A DNA stretch of 61,325 bases from Akkermansia muciniphila (lineage in GTDB: Bacteria > Verrucomicrobiota > Verrucomicrobiia > Verrucomicrobiales > Akkermansiaceae): positions 1 to 61,325 of the forward strand of contig CAMCYK010000006.1 in the NCBI GenBank assembly GCA_945883695.1, given 5' to 3'. Positions 43,950 to 52,405 of the stretch are shown here, piece after piece. The position numbers and the translations under genes are program-made. Numbering within the stretch: the stretch's first letter is position 1; every line of letters starts with the position of its first letter. The notes under the pieces are model-generated. The model worked only from the letters and a program-made list of their open reading frames with translations, was not told where the DNA came from and searched no databases.

Positions 43950-44891
43950 ATGATCCGACCCATCTCCCTGATCGCCGCCCTGTTCGCGCTGACTTTAACG
44001 GCCCCGGCCGGCCCGGTGACCGCCGCCCGCGAGGGCAAGCAGGTGGTCGTCCGCACCGGTGGCAAGGAGATCCTCCGCTACCAGGCCGAGCCGGGCGAAC
44101 TGCCGCGCGCGGACATCAAGGAGATCTTCCGCCGCGGCGGCTACCTCCAGTCGATCCACACGCCGGCGGGCCGGCTTGTCACCGATGATTTCCCGCCGGA
44201 CCACGTCCACCATCACGGGGTGTGGAGCCCTTGGACCTCGACCCAGTTCGAAGGCCGCAAGCCGGACTTCTGGAACATGGGGCAGGGGACCGGTCGCGTC
44301 GATTTCGTGGCGCTCGACGAGGTTTGGGAGAAAGACGGGCGGGCCGGTTTCACGGCGCGACATCGCTTCGTCGACATGACCGCGAAGCCGGAGAAGGTGG
44401 CACTGTTGGAGACTTGGGAAGTGAGCGTGGCCAGCGCCGGGGATCACCATCTGATCGATCTCGCGATCACCCAGACCTGCGCCGGCGGGTCCCCGCTCAA
44501 GCTGCCGGAATACCACTACGGCGGGCTCGGCTTCCGTGGCAACCGGGCGTGGAACGGGGCGGAGAACTGCCGCTTTCTCACCGCGTCCGGCCTTGCCGAC
44601 CGGGTCAAGGTGAACACCGCGAAGGAGCCCTGGTGCTGGATCGGCGGCAAGGTCGACGGGGAAACCTGCGGGGTCGCGATCCTTTGCCATCCCTCGAATT
44701 TCCGCGCGCCGCAGCCGATCCGCGCGCATCCCAGCGAGCCTTTCTTTTGCTACGCGCCGCAGCAGGGCGGTCCGATGGAGATCGTTCCGGGCAAGCCCTA
44801 CACCGCCCGCTACCGGATCCTCGTCGCGGACGGCGAACCGGACCCGGCGGCGCTCGCGAAACGGGCGGCCGAGTATGCCGGGGGCAAGTGA
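43950..44891 (+). CDS. secreted PmoA-like (DUF6807) protein
   Basis: The 313-residue protein has a signal peptide (IRPISLIAALFALTLTAPAG) and the family hallmarks GGYLQSIHTPAGRLVTDDFP, HVHHHGVWSPW, the histidine-rich segment, and PEYHYGGLGFRGN. The family is abundant in Planctomycetes, Verrucomicrobia and Bacteroidetes next to sugar-catabolic genes; despite the name it is not shown to be a methane monooxygenase subunit. Its function is unknown, perhaps binding carbohydrate in the periplasm. An in-frame ATG at 43836 lies inside the upstream region and would displace the signal peptide. Confidence 0.85.
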   Translation: MIRPISLIAALFALTLTAPAGPVTAAREGKQVVVRTGGKEILRYQAEPGELPRADIKEIFRRGGYLQSIHTPAGRLVTDDFPPDHVHHHGVWSPWTSTQFEGRKPDFWNMGQGTGRVDFVALDEVWEKDGRAGFTARHRFVDMTAKPEKVALLETWEVSVASAGDHHLIDLAITQTCAGGSPLKLPEYHYGGLGFRGNRAWNGAENCRFLTASGLADRVKVNTAKEPWCWIGGKVDGETCGVAILCHPSNFRAPQPIRAHPSEPFFCYAPQQGGPMEIVPGKPYTARYRILVADGEPDPAALAKRAAEYAGGK

Positions 44892-44903
44892 GCGCCCGCT
44901 TCT

Positions 44904-44936
44904 TTCTTGGCGAACTTGGCGACTTGGCGGTTCAAT
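44904..44936. repeat. CTTGGCG tandem fragment
   Basis: CTTGGCGAACTTGGCGACTT, GGCGG between the PmoA-like and HAD genes is a half copy of the inverted repeat at 23729-23831. It directly precedes the GTG start of the HAD gene. Confidence 0.65.
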
Positions 44937-44943
44937 CGGCCGC

Positions 44944-45678
44944 GTGACCGACGACCATCGTGCCAAGTTCCAGCGGGGCCTCGCGCTCTTCGACCTCGAT
45001 GGCACCCTGATCGCCTGGGACACCCAGGTCCTGCTCTGTGACCACGTGCTGAAGCGCGAGGCCTGGCGGCGGGCCTACCTGCTGTTTTTCGCCGCCTTCC
45101 TGCCGGTGGCGGGGATCCTCGGCGCGGAGGGCATGAAGCGGGTGTTCCTGAGCTACCTGTGGCGGGTCGACCGCCGGCAGTTGGAAGGCTGGGTCGGCGA
45201 GCTGGTGGCCGGGTTTTTTCCGGCGCGCTGCTATCCGGAAATGTTGGACCGGCTGAAGCGCCACCAGGACGCCGGCCATTTGACGGTGCTGGCCTCGGCG
45301 AGCCCGGAATTCTACGTGAGCGAGGTCGGGCGGGTGCTCGGCTTCGACCTCGCGCTCGGCACGGAAGTGGAGATGGGGGAGTCGATGCCGCTGCTCCCCG
45401 AACTGGTCAACCACAAGGGGGACGAGAAAGTACGACGGCTCTCGGAGATCCTCGGCACCCCGCCGGACGGCATCTGGCCGGACAGCCACGGCTATTCGGA
45501 CAGCAGCGCGGACCTGCCGATGCTCGCTTGCTGCGGGCGGAACACCCTGGTCAATCCCTCGCCGCGGCTGACGGCAACCGGCGAGCAGCAGGGGTGGGAG
45601 ATCGTCCGACCCGGAAAACCCTGGCAGGGGAAGTCCGGCCACTGGGTCGAGATGCTGCGGCGGAGCACCGGGTTCTGA
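44944..45678 (+). CDS. HAD-IB family phosphatase
   Basis: This 244-residue hydrolase starts GTG (VTDDHRAKFQRGLALFDLDG). Motif I is LFDLDGTLIAWDT, motif II LASASPEFY, and motif III/IV is contained in KGDEKVRRLSEIL...SHGYSDSSADLPML. The insert between I and II (CDHVLKREAWRRAYLLFFAA) is hydrophobic, as in HAD-IB phosphoserine-phosphatase-like enzymes that act on phospholipid or sugar head groups. Substrate is unknown. An upstream ATG at 44875 would overlap the PmoA gene and the repeat and is rejected. Confidence 0.88.
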   Translation: MTDDHRAKFQRGLALFDLDGTLIAWDTQVLLCDHVLKREAWRRAYLLFFAAFLPVAGILGAEGMKRVFLSYLWRVDRRQLEGWVGELVAGFFPARCYPEMLDRLKRHQDAGHLTVLASASPEFYVSEVGRVLGFDLALGTEVEMGESMPLLPELVNHKGDEKVRRLSEILGTPPDGIWPDSHGYSDSSADLPMLACCGRNTLVNPSPRLTATGEQQGWEIVRPGKPWQGKSGHWVEMLRRSTGF

Positions 45679-45686
45679 CGTTTCCC

Positions 45687-45953
45687 TCAAAACAGCCCGG
45701 GCTGCTCGGTGGCGGGCGTCCGCTCGACCGGCTTCGCGAGCACGGCGTCGATCCGGGTCAGCAAATCGAGCGACGGGGTGGTCTGCTCCTCGAGGATGCT
45801 CCGGACCAGCGTGCTCCAATGCTCCGGGCTGCCGCCTTCCTGCCGGGACAGGATCAGCGCCAGCTCGGACAGCCGGCCGCTCGCCGCGAGCTGTTTGCGC
45901 GCGCGGCGCAGCCAGCTTTCGAGGTAGGGTCGTTCCGGCCTGCCGTGGATCAC
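45687..45953 (-). CDS. small conserved-type hypothetical, HTH-like
   Basis: The 88-residue frame from GTG 45953 (IHGRPERPYLESWLRRARKQ) is all-helical and contains LSRQEGGSPEHWSTLVRSIL, EEQTTPSLDLLTRIDAVLA, which reads like a helix-turn-helix. No family is named with certainty. It converges with the HAD gene, ending 8 bases from it. The longer frame upstream, to 46244, has an arginine-rich shadow composition. Confidence 0.55.
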   Translation of the reverse strand: MIHGRPERPYLESWLRRARKQLAASGRLSELALILSRQEGGSPEHWSTLVRSILEEQTTPSLDLLTRIDAVLAKPVERTPATEQPGLF

Positions 45954-46143
45954 GCCTGGATGTAACCGGGCCCGCGGAAGCTGGCAAGGAGCGCCTGATC
46001 GGCCGCTGTCGCATCCCGCACTTCCCGCGCAGCGCGGACTTTGCATTTTGCCCGGAAAACGCATGATGGCCAGTGCCTCACGAGCGTCCTTCATCGGTTC
46101 GCGGTTGCGGCGTGTTTCCTGGGAAATCCCCGCCGCCACCGCC

Positions 46144-48534
46144 ATGAGTTCACCGCCTCCCCGTCCGCCCGCCATCCACCTGCCGCCGCGCCGCCGTTCG
46201 TCCGCCGAGGCCATGTCGGGGCTGCTCACCGTCGTCCTGAGCACCGTGCTGTTGGCGGGCCTCTATTTCGGCCGTGATGTCCTGATCCCGCTCTCCCTGG
46301 CCGCGCTGATCACCTTCCTGCTCTCGCCGCTGGTCACCCTGCTCGAGCGCTGGCTGGGGAAAGTCCTGCCGGTCCTGCTCGCGATGTCGCTGGTGCTCGG
46401 CGGAGCGGTCACCCTGGGGTGGGTGCTCGGCCGCCAGGCGGTCGACCTCGCCAACGAACTCCCCGGTTACAAGGAGAACATCCGCTCGAAACTCCGCTCG
46501 GTCCAGCTGTCGGAGGGCGGAGCCTACGACAAGCTGTCGGAAACCGTGGATGATCTGAAAAGGGAACTACCCGGCGGCGGCGACAAGAAACGCGGCCTGG
46601 GATCGGGACGCGATACAAAGAAACCCGCCTTCCCGGTGGAGGTGGTCGAGGACTCGAGCGAAAGCCCGATGGAGAACTTCCGCGCCATGGCCTCTCCCGT
46701 GCTCGGGCCCCTGGGAACCAGCGCCCTGGTCTTCCTGCTCGCCACCTTCATGCTGCTGAAACGGGACGATCTGGTCGGACGCATCATCCGCCTGATCGGC
46801 CAGGGGCGGATCAGCGCGACCACCCGCGCGCTGGACGAGGCCGGCACCCGCGTCCGCCGCTACCTGCTGATGCAGCTGGTGGTCAATGTGACCTACGGGA
46901 TCCCGCTCGCGATCGGGCTCTACTTCATCGGCGTGCCGAACGCGGTGTTGTGGGGCGCTCTCGCCGCCGGTCTACGATTCATCCCGTACATCGGCCCGGC
47001 GATCGCGGCGGTGTTTCCGGTCCTGCTGTCGTTGGCGGTGTCCCCGACCTGGACCACACCGCTGCTGACCGTCGGGCTCTTCATCGTGCTGGAGCTCGTC
47101 AGCAACAACGTGCTGGAACCCTGGCTCTACGGTGCCAGCACCGGCGTGTCACCGATCGCGCTGATTGTCGCGGCGGTGTTCTGGACCTGGCTGTGGGGCC
47201 CCGTCGGTCTGGTGATGGCCACTCCGTTCACCGTCTGCCTGGTGGTGATGGGCCGGCACATCCCGCAGCTCTCGTTTTTCAGCGTGGTGCTCGGCGAGGA
47301 GGAGGCGCTCACCCCGGCGGAGGATTTCTATCACCGGCTGCTGAAACAGGGGGAACACGACGAAACCGAGCTGGCGGAATCCATTTTGAAAACGAAGTCG
47401 CTGACCGAGCTTTATGATTCGATCCTGATTCCGGTGCTCGCCGCGAGCGAGGAAGACCACCGGTCCGGAGCGATCGATGCCGACCAGCGGGGCCGCATCG
47501 TGAAAGCGCTCGGCGAACTGGTCGAGGAACTCGCCGAGCGCTACGTGCTCCCGTTGCAAGACGGCACCGACACCGCGCATCATCCCGACTACCGGGTGCA
47601 ATGCATCGCCGCCCGGGCGGAGCGGGACGAGATTGCCAGCGAGATGATCGCCCACGTGCTGCTCCAGCAGGGCTTCGACGCGACGAAAGTCCCCGGCGTG
47701 CGGGCCACCAGCGAGCTGATCAGCGCCTTGCAGCGCGACCAGCCTGACATTGTCTGCATTTCCGTGATCGCGCCCTCCAAGGCGGTCCACGCCCGCAACC
47801 TTTGCCAGCGGATCCGCCACGCCTTGCCGGAGCAGCGGATCGTGGTCGGCCTGTGGGGGCGGCTCGACGAGATGACGGAAGAGGCCCAGATGCTGCGGGA
47901 TGCGGGGGTCGAGGAATTCTTCACCCGGATTGCCGACCTGAGCGCGTATGCCGACCGCTTCGCCGCCAGCCAGGGGGACGAGACCGCGCCACCGGCGCGG
48001 CCGGCGGACGAAGAAGATCGTCTTCTCGCGCTGGGCCGGCTGGGTCTGGTCAATTCCGAGCGGGAGCCGGTGCTGGACCACATCACGGAGAAGGTTGGCC
48101 GGGTTTTCGAAGCGCCGGTGACGGCGATCACGCTGGTCGACCGCGAGTGGCAGTGGTTCAAGGCCCACTCCGGGCTCCCCGAGGAACTCGCCGCCGACGG
48201 GCGGGTCGCGCGCGACCAGTCGATCTGCGCGCATGTGGTGGCGGCGAACGGCGCGATCGTGGTCAAGGACCTGAAGCGCGACCGCCGCTTCGCGATGAAC
48301 CCGCTGCTGCTCAAGCACGGCATCCGTTTCTATGCCGGAGTGCCGATCCGGGCGGCGAACGGACAAGCGCTCGGCGCGCTGTGCGTGATGGACACCTCGC
48401 CCCGCGGGTTTTCAAAGCGGGAGCAGCGGATGCTCGAAGAAAACGCCGCGGAGGCGGCGGAGGAAATCGAGCGGATGGCCGAAACCGCGGCCCCTGAACC
48501 AATCCCGCCGCCGGAAACCCCGGCCCCTACTTGA
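46144..48534 (+). CDS. AI-2E family transporter fused to B12-binding-like and GAF domains
   Basis: The 796-residue protein starts at ATG 46144. Residues about 20-360 form an AI-2E (PF01594-type) membrane domain with its typical LIPLSLAALITFLLSPLVTL start and the GLRFIPYIGPAIAA and WGPVGLVMATP motifs. A charged cytoplasmic stretch (360-480) follows, then an alpha/beta segment (about 481-600: CIAARAERDEIASEMIAHVL, then RDQPDIVCISVIAPSKAVHA) with the Rossmann-like style of cobalamin-binding or receiver domains; the B12-ligand DxHxxG is not seen. A GAF domain ends it (about 645-785: VTAITLVDREWQWFKAHSGL, DQSICAHVV, FYAGVPIRAANGQALGALCV). An upstream in-frame ATG at 46048 is possible. Confidence 0.85.
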   Translation: MSSPPPRPPAIHLPPRRRSSAEAMSGLLTVVLSTVLLAGLYFGRDVLIPLSLAALITFLLSPLVTLLERWLGKVLPVLLAMSLVLGGAVTLGWVLGRQAVDLANELPGYKENIRSKLRSVQLSEGGAYDKLSETVDDLKRELPGGGDKKRGLGSGRDTKKPAFPVEVVEDSSESPMENFRAMASPVLGPLGTSALVFLLATFMLLKRDDLVGRIIRLIGQGRISATTRALDEAGTRVRRYLLMQLVVNVTYGIPLAIGLYFIGVPNAVLWGALAAGLRFIPYIGPAIAAVFPVLLSLAVSPTWTTPLLTVGLFIVLELVSNNVLEPWLYGASTGVSPIALIVAAVFWTWLWGPVGLVMATPFTVCLVVMGRHIPQLSFFSVVLGEEEALTPAEDFYHRLLKQGEHDETELAESILKTKSLTELYDSILIPVLAASEEDHRSGAIDADQRGRIVKALGELVEELAERYVLPLQDGTDTAHHPDYRVQCIAARAERDEIASEMIAHVLLQQGFDATKVPGVRATSELISALQRDQPDIVCISVIAPSKAVHARNLCQRIRHALPEQRIVVGLWGRLDEMTEEAQMLRDAGVEEFFTRIADLSAYADRFAASQGDETAPPARPADEEDRLLALGRLGLVNSEREPVLDHITEKVGRVFEAPVTAITLVDREWQWFKAHSGLPEELAADGRVARDQSICAHVVAANGAIVVKDLKRDRRFAMNPLLLKHGIRFYAGVPIRAANGQALGALCVMDTSPRGFSKREQRMLEENAAEAAEEIERMAETAAPEPIPPPETPAPT

Positions 48535-48991
48535 CTTGCGCCACCGCCATCGCGGCGATCCCTTCGCGGCGGCCGACGAAGCCCATGGTCTCGTTGGTGG
48601 TCGCCTTGATCCCGACCCGCGCCGGATCGAGCCCGAGCGCGCGGCCGATGTTTTCCTTCATCGCCTCGCGGTAGGGCAGCACTTTCGGGGCTTCCGACAC
48701 CAGGGTGCTGTCGATGTTCACCAGCGTGAAGCCCTGCTCGGCACAGAGCGCGGCGGCCTTTTCGAGGATCTTCAGCGACGAGATGTTCAGGCAGTCCGGG
48801 TCGCCCGGCGGGAAGTAGTGGCCGATGTCCGGCAGACCCAGCGCGCCGAGGATGGCATCCGCGATGGCGTGGCAGAGCACGTCGGCATCGGAGTGACCGT
48901 CGAGCCCGTGGGTATGAGGAATCTCCACGCCGCCGAGAATCAGCGGGCGGCCTTCCTTGAAACGATGAACGTCGTAGCCGATGCCGGTCAT
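48527..48991 (-). CDS. ispF: 2-C-methyl-D-erythritol 2,4-cyclodiphosphate synthase
   Basis: The 154-residue enzyme of the MEP isoprenoid pathway starts TGIGYDVHRF with metal ligands D7 and H9. HGLDGHSDADVLCHAIADA holds a further metal histidine, and KATTNETMGFVGRREGIAAM is the C-terminal nucleotide-binding signature. Its 3' end overlaps the end of the convergent AI-2E gene by 8 bases. The intergenic 27-bp inverted repeat lies upstream. Confidence 0.97.
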   Translation of the reverse strand: MTGIGYDVHRFKEGRPLILGGVEIPHTHGLDGHSDADVLCHAIADAILGALGLPDIGHYFPPGDPDCLNISSLKILEKAAALCAEQGFTLVNIDSTLVSEAPKVLPYREAMKENIGRALGLDPARVGIKATTNETMGFVGRREGIAAMAVAQVK

Positions 48992-49002
48992 AAGAGGAAA
49001 TT

Positions 49003-49148
49003 ACCAATCATCAATCTTCCAATCATCAATCAGTCAGTGAGGGGAAGAATCTCGGACAGGTGCGGGTTGAGAAAAGGGCGGACAGTTGGCCAGTTCGGAC
49101 ATTTATCTTCGAACCGATCGGTTGATGATTGGAAGATTGATGATTGGT
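49003..49148. repeat. perfect 27-bp inverted repeat (ATCATCAATCTTCC type)
   Basis: The 27 bases at 49003-49029 (ACCAATCATCAATCTTCCAA, TCATCAA) are the exact reverse complement of 49122-49148. The 92-base interior shows no gene. The element fills the gap between the suhB-like and ispF genes and is far less GC-rich than its surroundings. Confidence 0.85.
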
Positions 49149-49158
49149 GATTTGCCTC

Positions 49159-49908
49159 TCAAAGGATTTCCCCGATCGGGATCTTGCCGTTGGTGGCGAC
49201 GATGGCCCAGGCGTCGGGGCAATCGGGAGAGGGCTCGAGCTCGACCGTGCCGCCCGCGGCTTCCACCAGCAGCTTGCCGGCGGCGATGTCCCACAGCGAG
49301 ATGCGGGACTCGATGTAGCCGTCGAGCCGGCCGCTGGCGATGTAGGCCATGCCGAGCGCGGCACTGCCCATCATGCGCATCTTGCGGGCCCGCAGCGAGG
49401 CCCGGCGGAAGCGCTCGAGTCCGGTGCGCAGCGCTTCCTCGTCCTTGCCACAGCCGACGAACAGCGCGCATTCCTCGAGCTTGGTCCGCTTGCTGACGGA
49501 AATCGGCCGGCCGTCGAGCATCGGGACGCCGCCTTTTTCGACGGTCCAGGTCTCGCCGACGATCGGGTCGTGGATCACGCCGACGACCACCTCGCCGGCG
49601 ACGCGGAGGGCGATCGAGACGCAGAAATGCGGGATGCCGTAGTAGTAGTTCACCGTGCCGTCGATCGGGTCGACGATCCACTGGCGGTCGGAATCCGGAT
49701 CGCCGGCGAGGCCTTCCTCGCCGTAGAGCGCGTCGCCGGGGCGGGCACCGAGGAGGATCCCTTCGATCAGGGTTTGCGACTCCTTGTCGAGGGCGAGCTT
49801 GATGTCGTGATGGGTGGTCTCGTCGACCACGGCCTCCTTGCCGAAGTGGGCCTTGAGCAGCTTGCCCGCTTCGAGCGCGGCGTGGACGGTGAGTTCGAGA
49901 TCGGTCAC
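49159..49908 (-). CDS. inositol monophosphatase family protein
   Basis: This 249-residue phosphatase has the family motifs DKESQTLIEGILL, YGEEGLAG and WIVDPIDGTVNYYYG (metal site), and WDIAAGKLLVEAAGG near the C-terminus. It hydrolyses inositol phosphates or, in relatives, 3'-phosphoadenosine-5'-phosphate or fructose-1,6-bisphosphate; the exact substrate is open. The GTG at 49908 (VTDLELTVHAALEAGK) is the best start; the bases before it are a dispersed leader repeat. It and the coaB gene further upstream are transcribed leftward. Confidence 0.92.
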   Translation of the reverse strand: MTDLELTVHAALEAGKLLKAHFGKEAVVDETTHHDIKLALDKESQTLIEGILLGARPGDALYGEEGLAGDPDSDRQWIVDPIDGTVNYYYGIPHFCVSIALRVAGEVVVGVIHDPIVGETWTVEKGGVPMLDGRPISVSKRTKLEECALFVGCGKDEEALRTGLERFRRASLRARKMRMMGSAALGMAYIASGRLDGYIESRISLWDIAAGKLLVEAAGGTVELEPSPDCPDAWAIVATNGKIPIGEIL

Positions 49909-49918
49909 GGGCGGAGGG

Positions 49919-49951
49919 TGAAGTTCCAAGGAGGAAGTGCCAAGTGCCAAG
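49919..49951. repeat. leader repeat GAAGTGCCAAGTGCCAAG, copy 1
   Basis: GAAGTTCCAAGGAGGAAGTG, CCAAGTGCCAAG lies about 10 bases ahead of the inositol-phosphatase start. A near copy is at 50693-50727, right before the coaB start. The same orientation relative to each gene suggests a shared leader or repeat insertion. Confidence 0.7.
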
Positions 49952-50044
49952 AAAGGCAGGGGCGGAGTGTCGCCTTGAAGGCGACATGACGATGGTCGCG
50001 CGGCATTCTGCCGCGTGCGAAGGCAGCGGATGCCGGTCGAAGTG

Positions 50045-50689
50045 TCACGTCCCGCGTTCCGCCGCGATCCGTTCGATTTCCCGCACGATCCGCGGCGCCA
50101 GGTGATGCTTCTCGTCTTCCGGCAGCGCTTCGACGTGATCCGGGAACACCAGCAGCACCTCGTTGCGGTCCGAGTCGAAGCCGATGCCCGGCTTGGAGAC
50201 GTCGTTGGCGATGACCAGGTCGCAGCCCTTGCGCTTCAGCTTCTCCTTGGCGTTGGCCTCGAGGTCCCGCGTCTCCGCGGCGAAGCCGACGAGGGTGCCG
50301 GTGAAGCCGAACCCGCCGCGAACGGCGCCGAGGATGTCGGCGGTGCGGACGAGTTCGAGCGTCAGGGTTTCACCGGTCTTCTTGATCTTGTGATCGCAAA
50401 CCTCCACCGGCCGGGAGTCGGCGACCGCGGCGGCGAAGACGGCGGCGTCCATCCGGCCGATGTGGCGCTGCACCGCGTCGAACATTTCGGCGGCGCTCTC
50501 GATCGGCACGAAATCCACGCCGTCGGGCACCGCGAGCACGGTCGGACCGGAAACCAGCAGCACCCGATGGCCGGCGCGAGCGAAGGCATCGGCCATCGCG
50601 TAGCCCATCTTGCCCGACGAGCGGTTCGTCAGGTAGCGGACGGGATCGAGCGCCTCGCGGGTCGGACCGGCGGTGACTAGGACGCGCAT
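50045..50689 (-). CDS. coaB: phosphopantothenate-cysteine ligase domain (CoaB), stand-alone
   Basis: The 214-residue protein starts MRVLVTAGPTREALDPVRYL and contains TNRSSGKMGYAMADAF, the nucleotide-binding N-terminal motif, AAVADSRPVEVCDHKIKK and LVIANDVSKPGIGFDSD. These are the hallmarks of the CoaB half of CoaBC, which joins cysteine to 4'-phosphopantothenate in CoA synthesis. The decarboxylase half (CoaC) is absent, so the organism presumably encodes it separately. A leader repeat precedes the start. Confidence 0.93.
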   Translation of the reverse strand: MRVLVTAGPTREALDPVRYLTNRSSGKMGYAMADAFARAGHRVLLVSGPTVLAVPDGVDFVPIESAAEMFDAVQRHIGRMDAAVFAAAVADSRPVEVCDHKIKKTGETLTLELVRTADILGAVRGGFGFTGTLVGFAAETRDLEANAKEKLKRKGCDLVIANDVSKPGIGFDSDRNEVLLVFPDHVEALPEDEKHHLAPRIVREIERIAAERGT

Positions 50690-50692
50690 GGG

Positions 50693-50727
50693 GGAAGTTC
50701 CAAGGGAAGAAGTGCCAAGTGCCAAGG
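50693..50727. repeat. leader repeat GAAGTGCCAAGTGCCAAG, copy 2
   Basis: Near-identical to 49919-49951; it sits between the Sel1-repeat gene and the coaB start, immediately 5' to coaB. Confidence 0.7.
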
Positions 50728-50744
50728 GGAGGCACTTGGAGTGC

Positions 50745-52289
50745 TCACTGATTCTTCTTTTCTCCGGCGGGAGCGTCGGCTTTCGGAGCCTCCGGGGCGG
50801 GCTTCTCGGAGGCCGGCTTCTTGAGTTCCTCGAGTTCCTTTTTCGCGGCGCTCATCTGCTCGTCGTTGAGCTTGCTGGTGAGGTCGCCGAGGAGCGTCTT
50901 GGCTTCCGTGTCGCCGCGTTCGATCGCGAGCGAGGCGAGGGCCCAGGCTTTCGGCAGGTTCGTGTCGGTGCCCTGGCCGGCCGCGTGGAGGCGGGCGAGG
51001 CCGGTGGTGGCGGCGGCGTGGCCCTGGTTGGCGGCGAGCATGTAAAGCTGGCCGGCGTTGTTGTAATCGACCGGCACGCCCATCCCGCGTTCGTAGAGGG
51101 TGCCCAGGTTGTTCTGGGCGGCGGCGAAGCCGGCCTTGGCGGCGGTGGTGAACCAGGCGACCCCGGCGGCCGGGTCGCTCAGGCCGAGATTGCCGGAGAC
51201 GTAAAGCAGGCCGAGCTCGTTTTGCGCGACCGGCAGGCCGGCATTGGCGGCGGACAGCAGGTATTTGTAGGCGCCGAGCAGGTCGGGTTTCTCTTCCTTG
51301 GCGAGCCGCGACGCCATCTCGAGCGAGGCGACCGCGCTGCCGGACTCGGCCGCCTTGACCAGCCACTCGCGGCCCTTCTCCTCGCTCTTTTCGACGACCT
51401 TGCCCTCAAGGTGGAAGGCGGCGACGCGGAGCAGGCAATCCGGCTGCTTCTGGTCGGCACCGTCCATGTAGTGGGCGAGCGCGGCCTTGTTGTCTTTCTT
51501 GACGTTCTCCTCGAAGTCGCCGAGCGCCAGATGGGCGGCGAACTGCTTCTTTTCGATCGCCTTGGCCAGCCACTCGCGGCCTTCCTTCTCATTCCGGAGC
51601 TTCTCGTCGCCGTTGAGCAGGCGCGAGCCGAGCGGGATGAAGGCGTTCTCGTCGCCGAGCCCCGCGGCCTTGCGGTAAAGGTCGAGCGAGCGCTTGGCGT
51701 CGGCCTTGTCCGGATTGCCGAAGGCCCCTTCGTAAAAGCGGGCGAGCAGCAGGATCGACGGCGTGTCACCGGCTTCGGAAGCCTTGTTCCACCACTCGGC
51801 CGCCTTGTCGAAATCCGGCTTCTCGCTGAGCAGGCCGCGCAGCCAGGCCTCGCCGAGGATCCGTCCGGCATTCGCCGGGTCCGTGGTGGCCGCGCTTTCG
51901 AGCGCCTCGCGGCCCTGCTGGCGGTCCTTTTCTTCCTTCGAGTTCAGCAAAATCAGCGCGCGGCGGTAAGTCGCGTCCTTGTTGCCGGCGGCGGCGGCCT
52001 TCTGGTAGTTCTCCAGCGCCGCATCGCGCGAGGCGGCCAAGCCCTGGCCGGTCTCCGCGGCGAAGCCCAGCAGGAACAACGCGTCCGCGTCGCCCTTTTC
52101 GGCGAGCGGCTTGGCGAGTTCCACGCCGACCGCGTGGCGGCCTTCGCGATAGGCGTCGAGCGCCGCTTTGGCCGGGCCGTCGGCGGCGGCGGGCGGGGCG
52201 ACTGGGGCGTCGGTTCCAAGGCTGACCGCCGCGGGCGCGGCGGTGAGGGTGGCGAGGGAAAGGGCGAGCAACAGGATTTTTGCGGTCAC
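50745..52289 (-). CDS. secreted Sel1-like (TPR) repeat protein
   Basis: The 514-residue protein starts GTG 52289 with a signal peptide (TAKILLLALSLATLTAAPAA). It consists of Sel1-type helical repeats such as ALENYQKAAAAGNKDATYRR, AALAHYMDGADQKQPDCLLR and GVAWFTTAAKAGFAAAQNNL, GTLYERGMGVPVD. A lysine/proline-rich tail (EELKKPASEKPAPEAPKADA) ends it. Sel1 repeats are protein-protein scaffolds; its partner is unknown. It lies between coaB and ppc on the same strand, with a likely ppc terminator upstream. Confidence 0.88.
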   Translation of the reverse strand: MTAKILLLALSLATLTAAPAAVSLGTDAPVAPPAAADGPAKAALDAYREGRHAVGVELAKPLAEKGDADALFLLGFAAETGQGLAASRDAALENYQKAAAAGNKDATYRRALILLNSKEEKDRQQGREALESAATTDPANAGRILGEAWLRGLLSEKPDFDKAAEWWNKASEAGDTPSILLLARFYEGAFGNPDKADAKRSLDLYRKAAGLGDENAFIPLGSRLLNGDEKLRNEKEGREWLAKAIEKKQFAAHLALGDFEENVKKDNKAALAHYMDGADQKQPDCLLRVAAFHLEGKVVEKSEEKGREWLVKAAESGSAVASLEMASRLAKEEKPDLLGAYKYLLSAANAGLPVAQNELGLLYVSGNLGLSDPAAGVAWFTTAAKAGFAAAQNNLGTLYERGMGVPVDYNNAGQLYMLAANQGHAAATTGLARLHAAGQGTDTNLPKAWALASLAIERGDTEAKTLLGDLTSKLNDEQMSAAKKELEELKKPASEKPAPEAPKADAPAGEKKNQ

Positions 52290-52360
52290 GCGGCTATTAA
52301 AGAGGCGGAAAGCGGCGAGCAAAGAGGAAAAATGGGGCCGGCGAGGTGTTAAAGAATCCT

Positions 52361-52381
52361 GAAAAAAACCTGCCGGCAGGC
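52361..52381 (-). terminator. possible rho-independent terminator of ppc
   Basis: On the minus strand, about 25 bases after the ppc stop, the palindrome CCTGCCGGCAGG is followed by TTTTTTT. The perfect palindrome leaves only a tight loop, so the strength is uncertain. Confidence 0.55.
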
Positions 52382-52405
52382 GGTGCGATCCTAGTTCCCG
52401 TTCCC

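Noticed and set aside
48311..49007. Longer leftward frames overlapping ispF and the AI-2E gene 3' end
   Set aside because: They are arginine-rich shadow frames; the ispF frame explains the strand fully.
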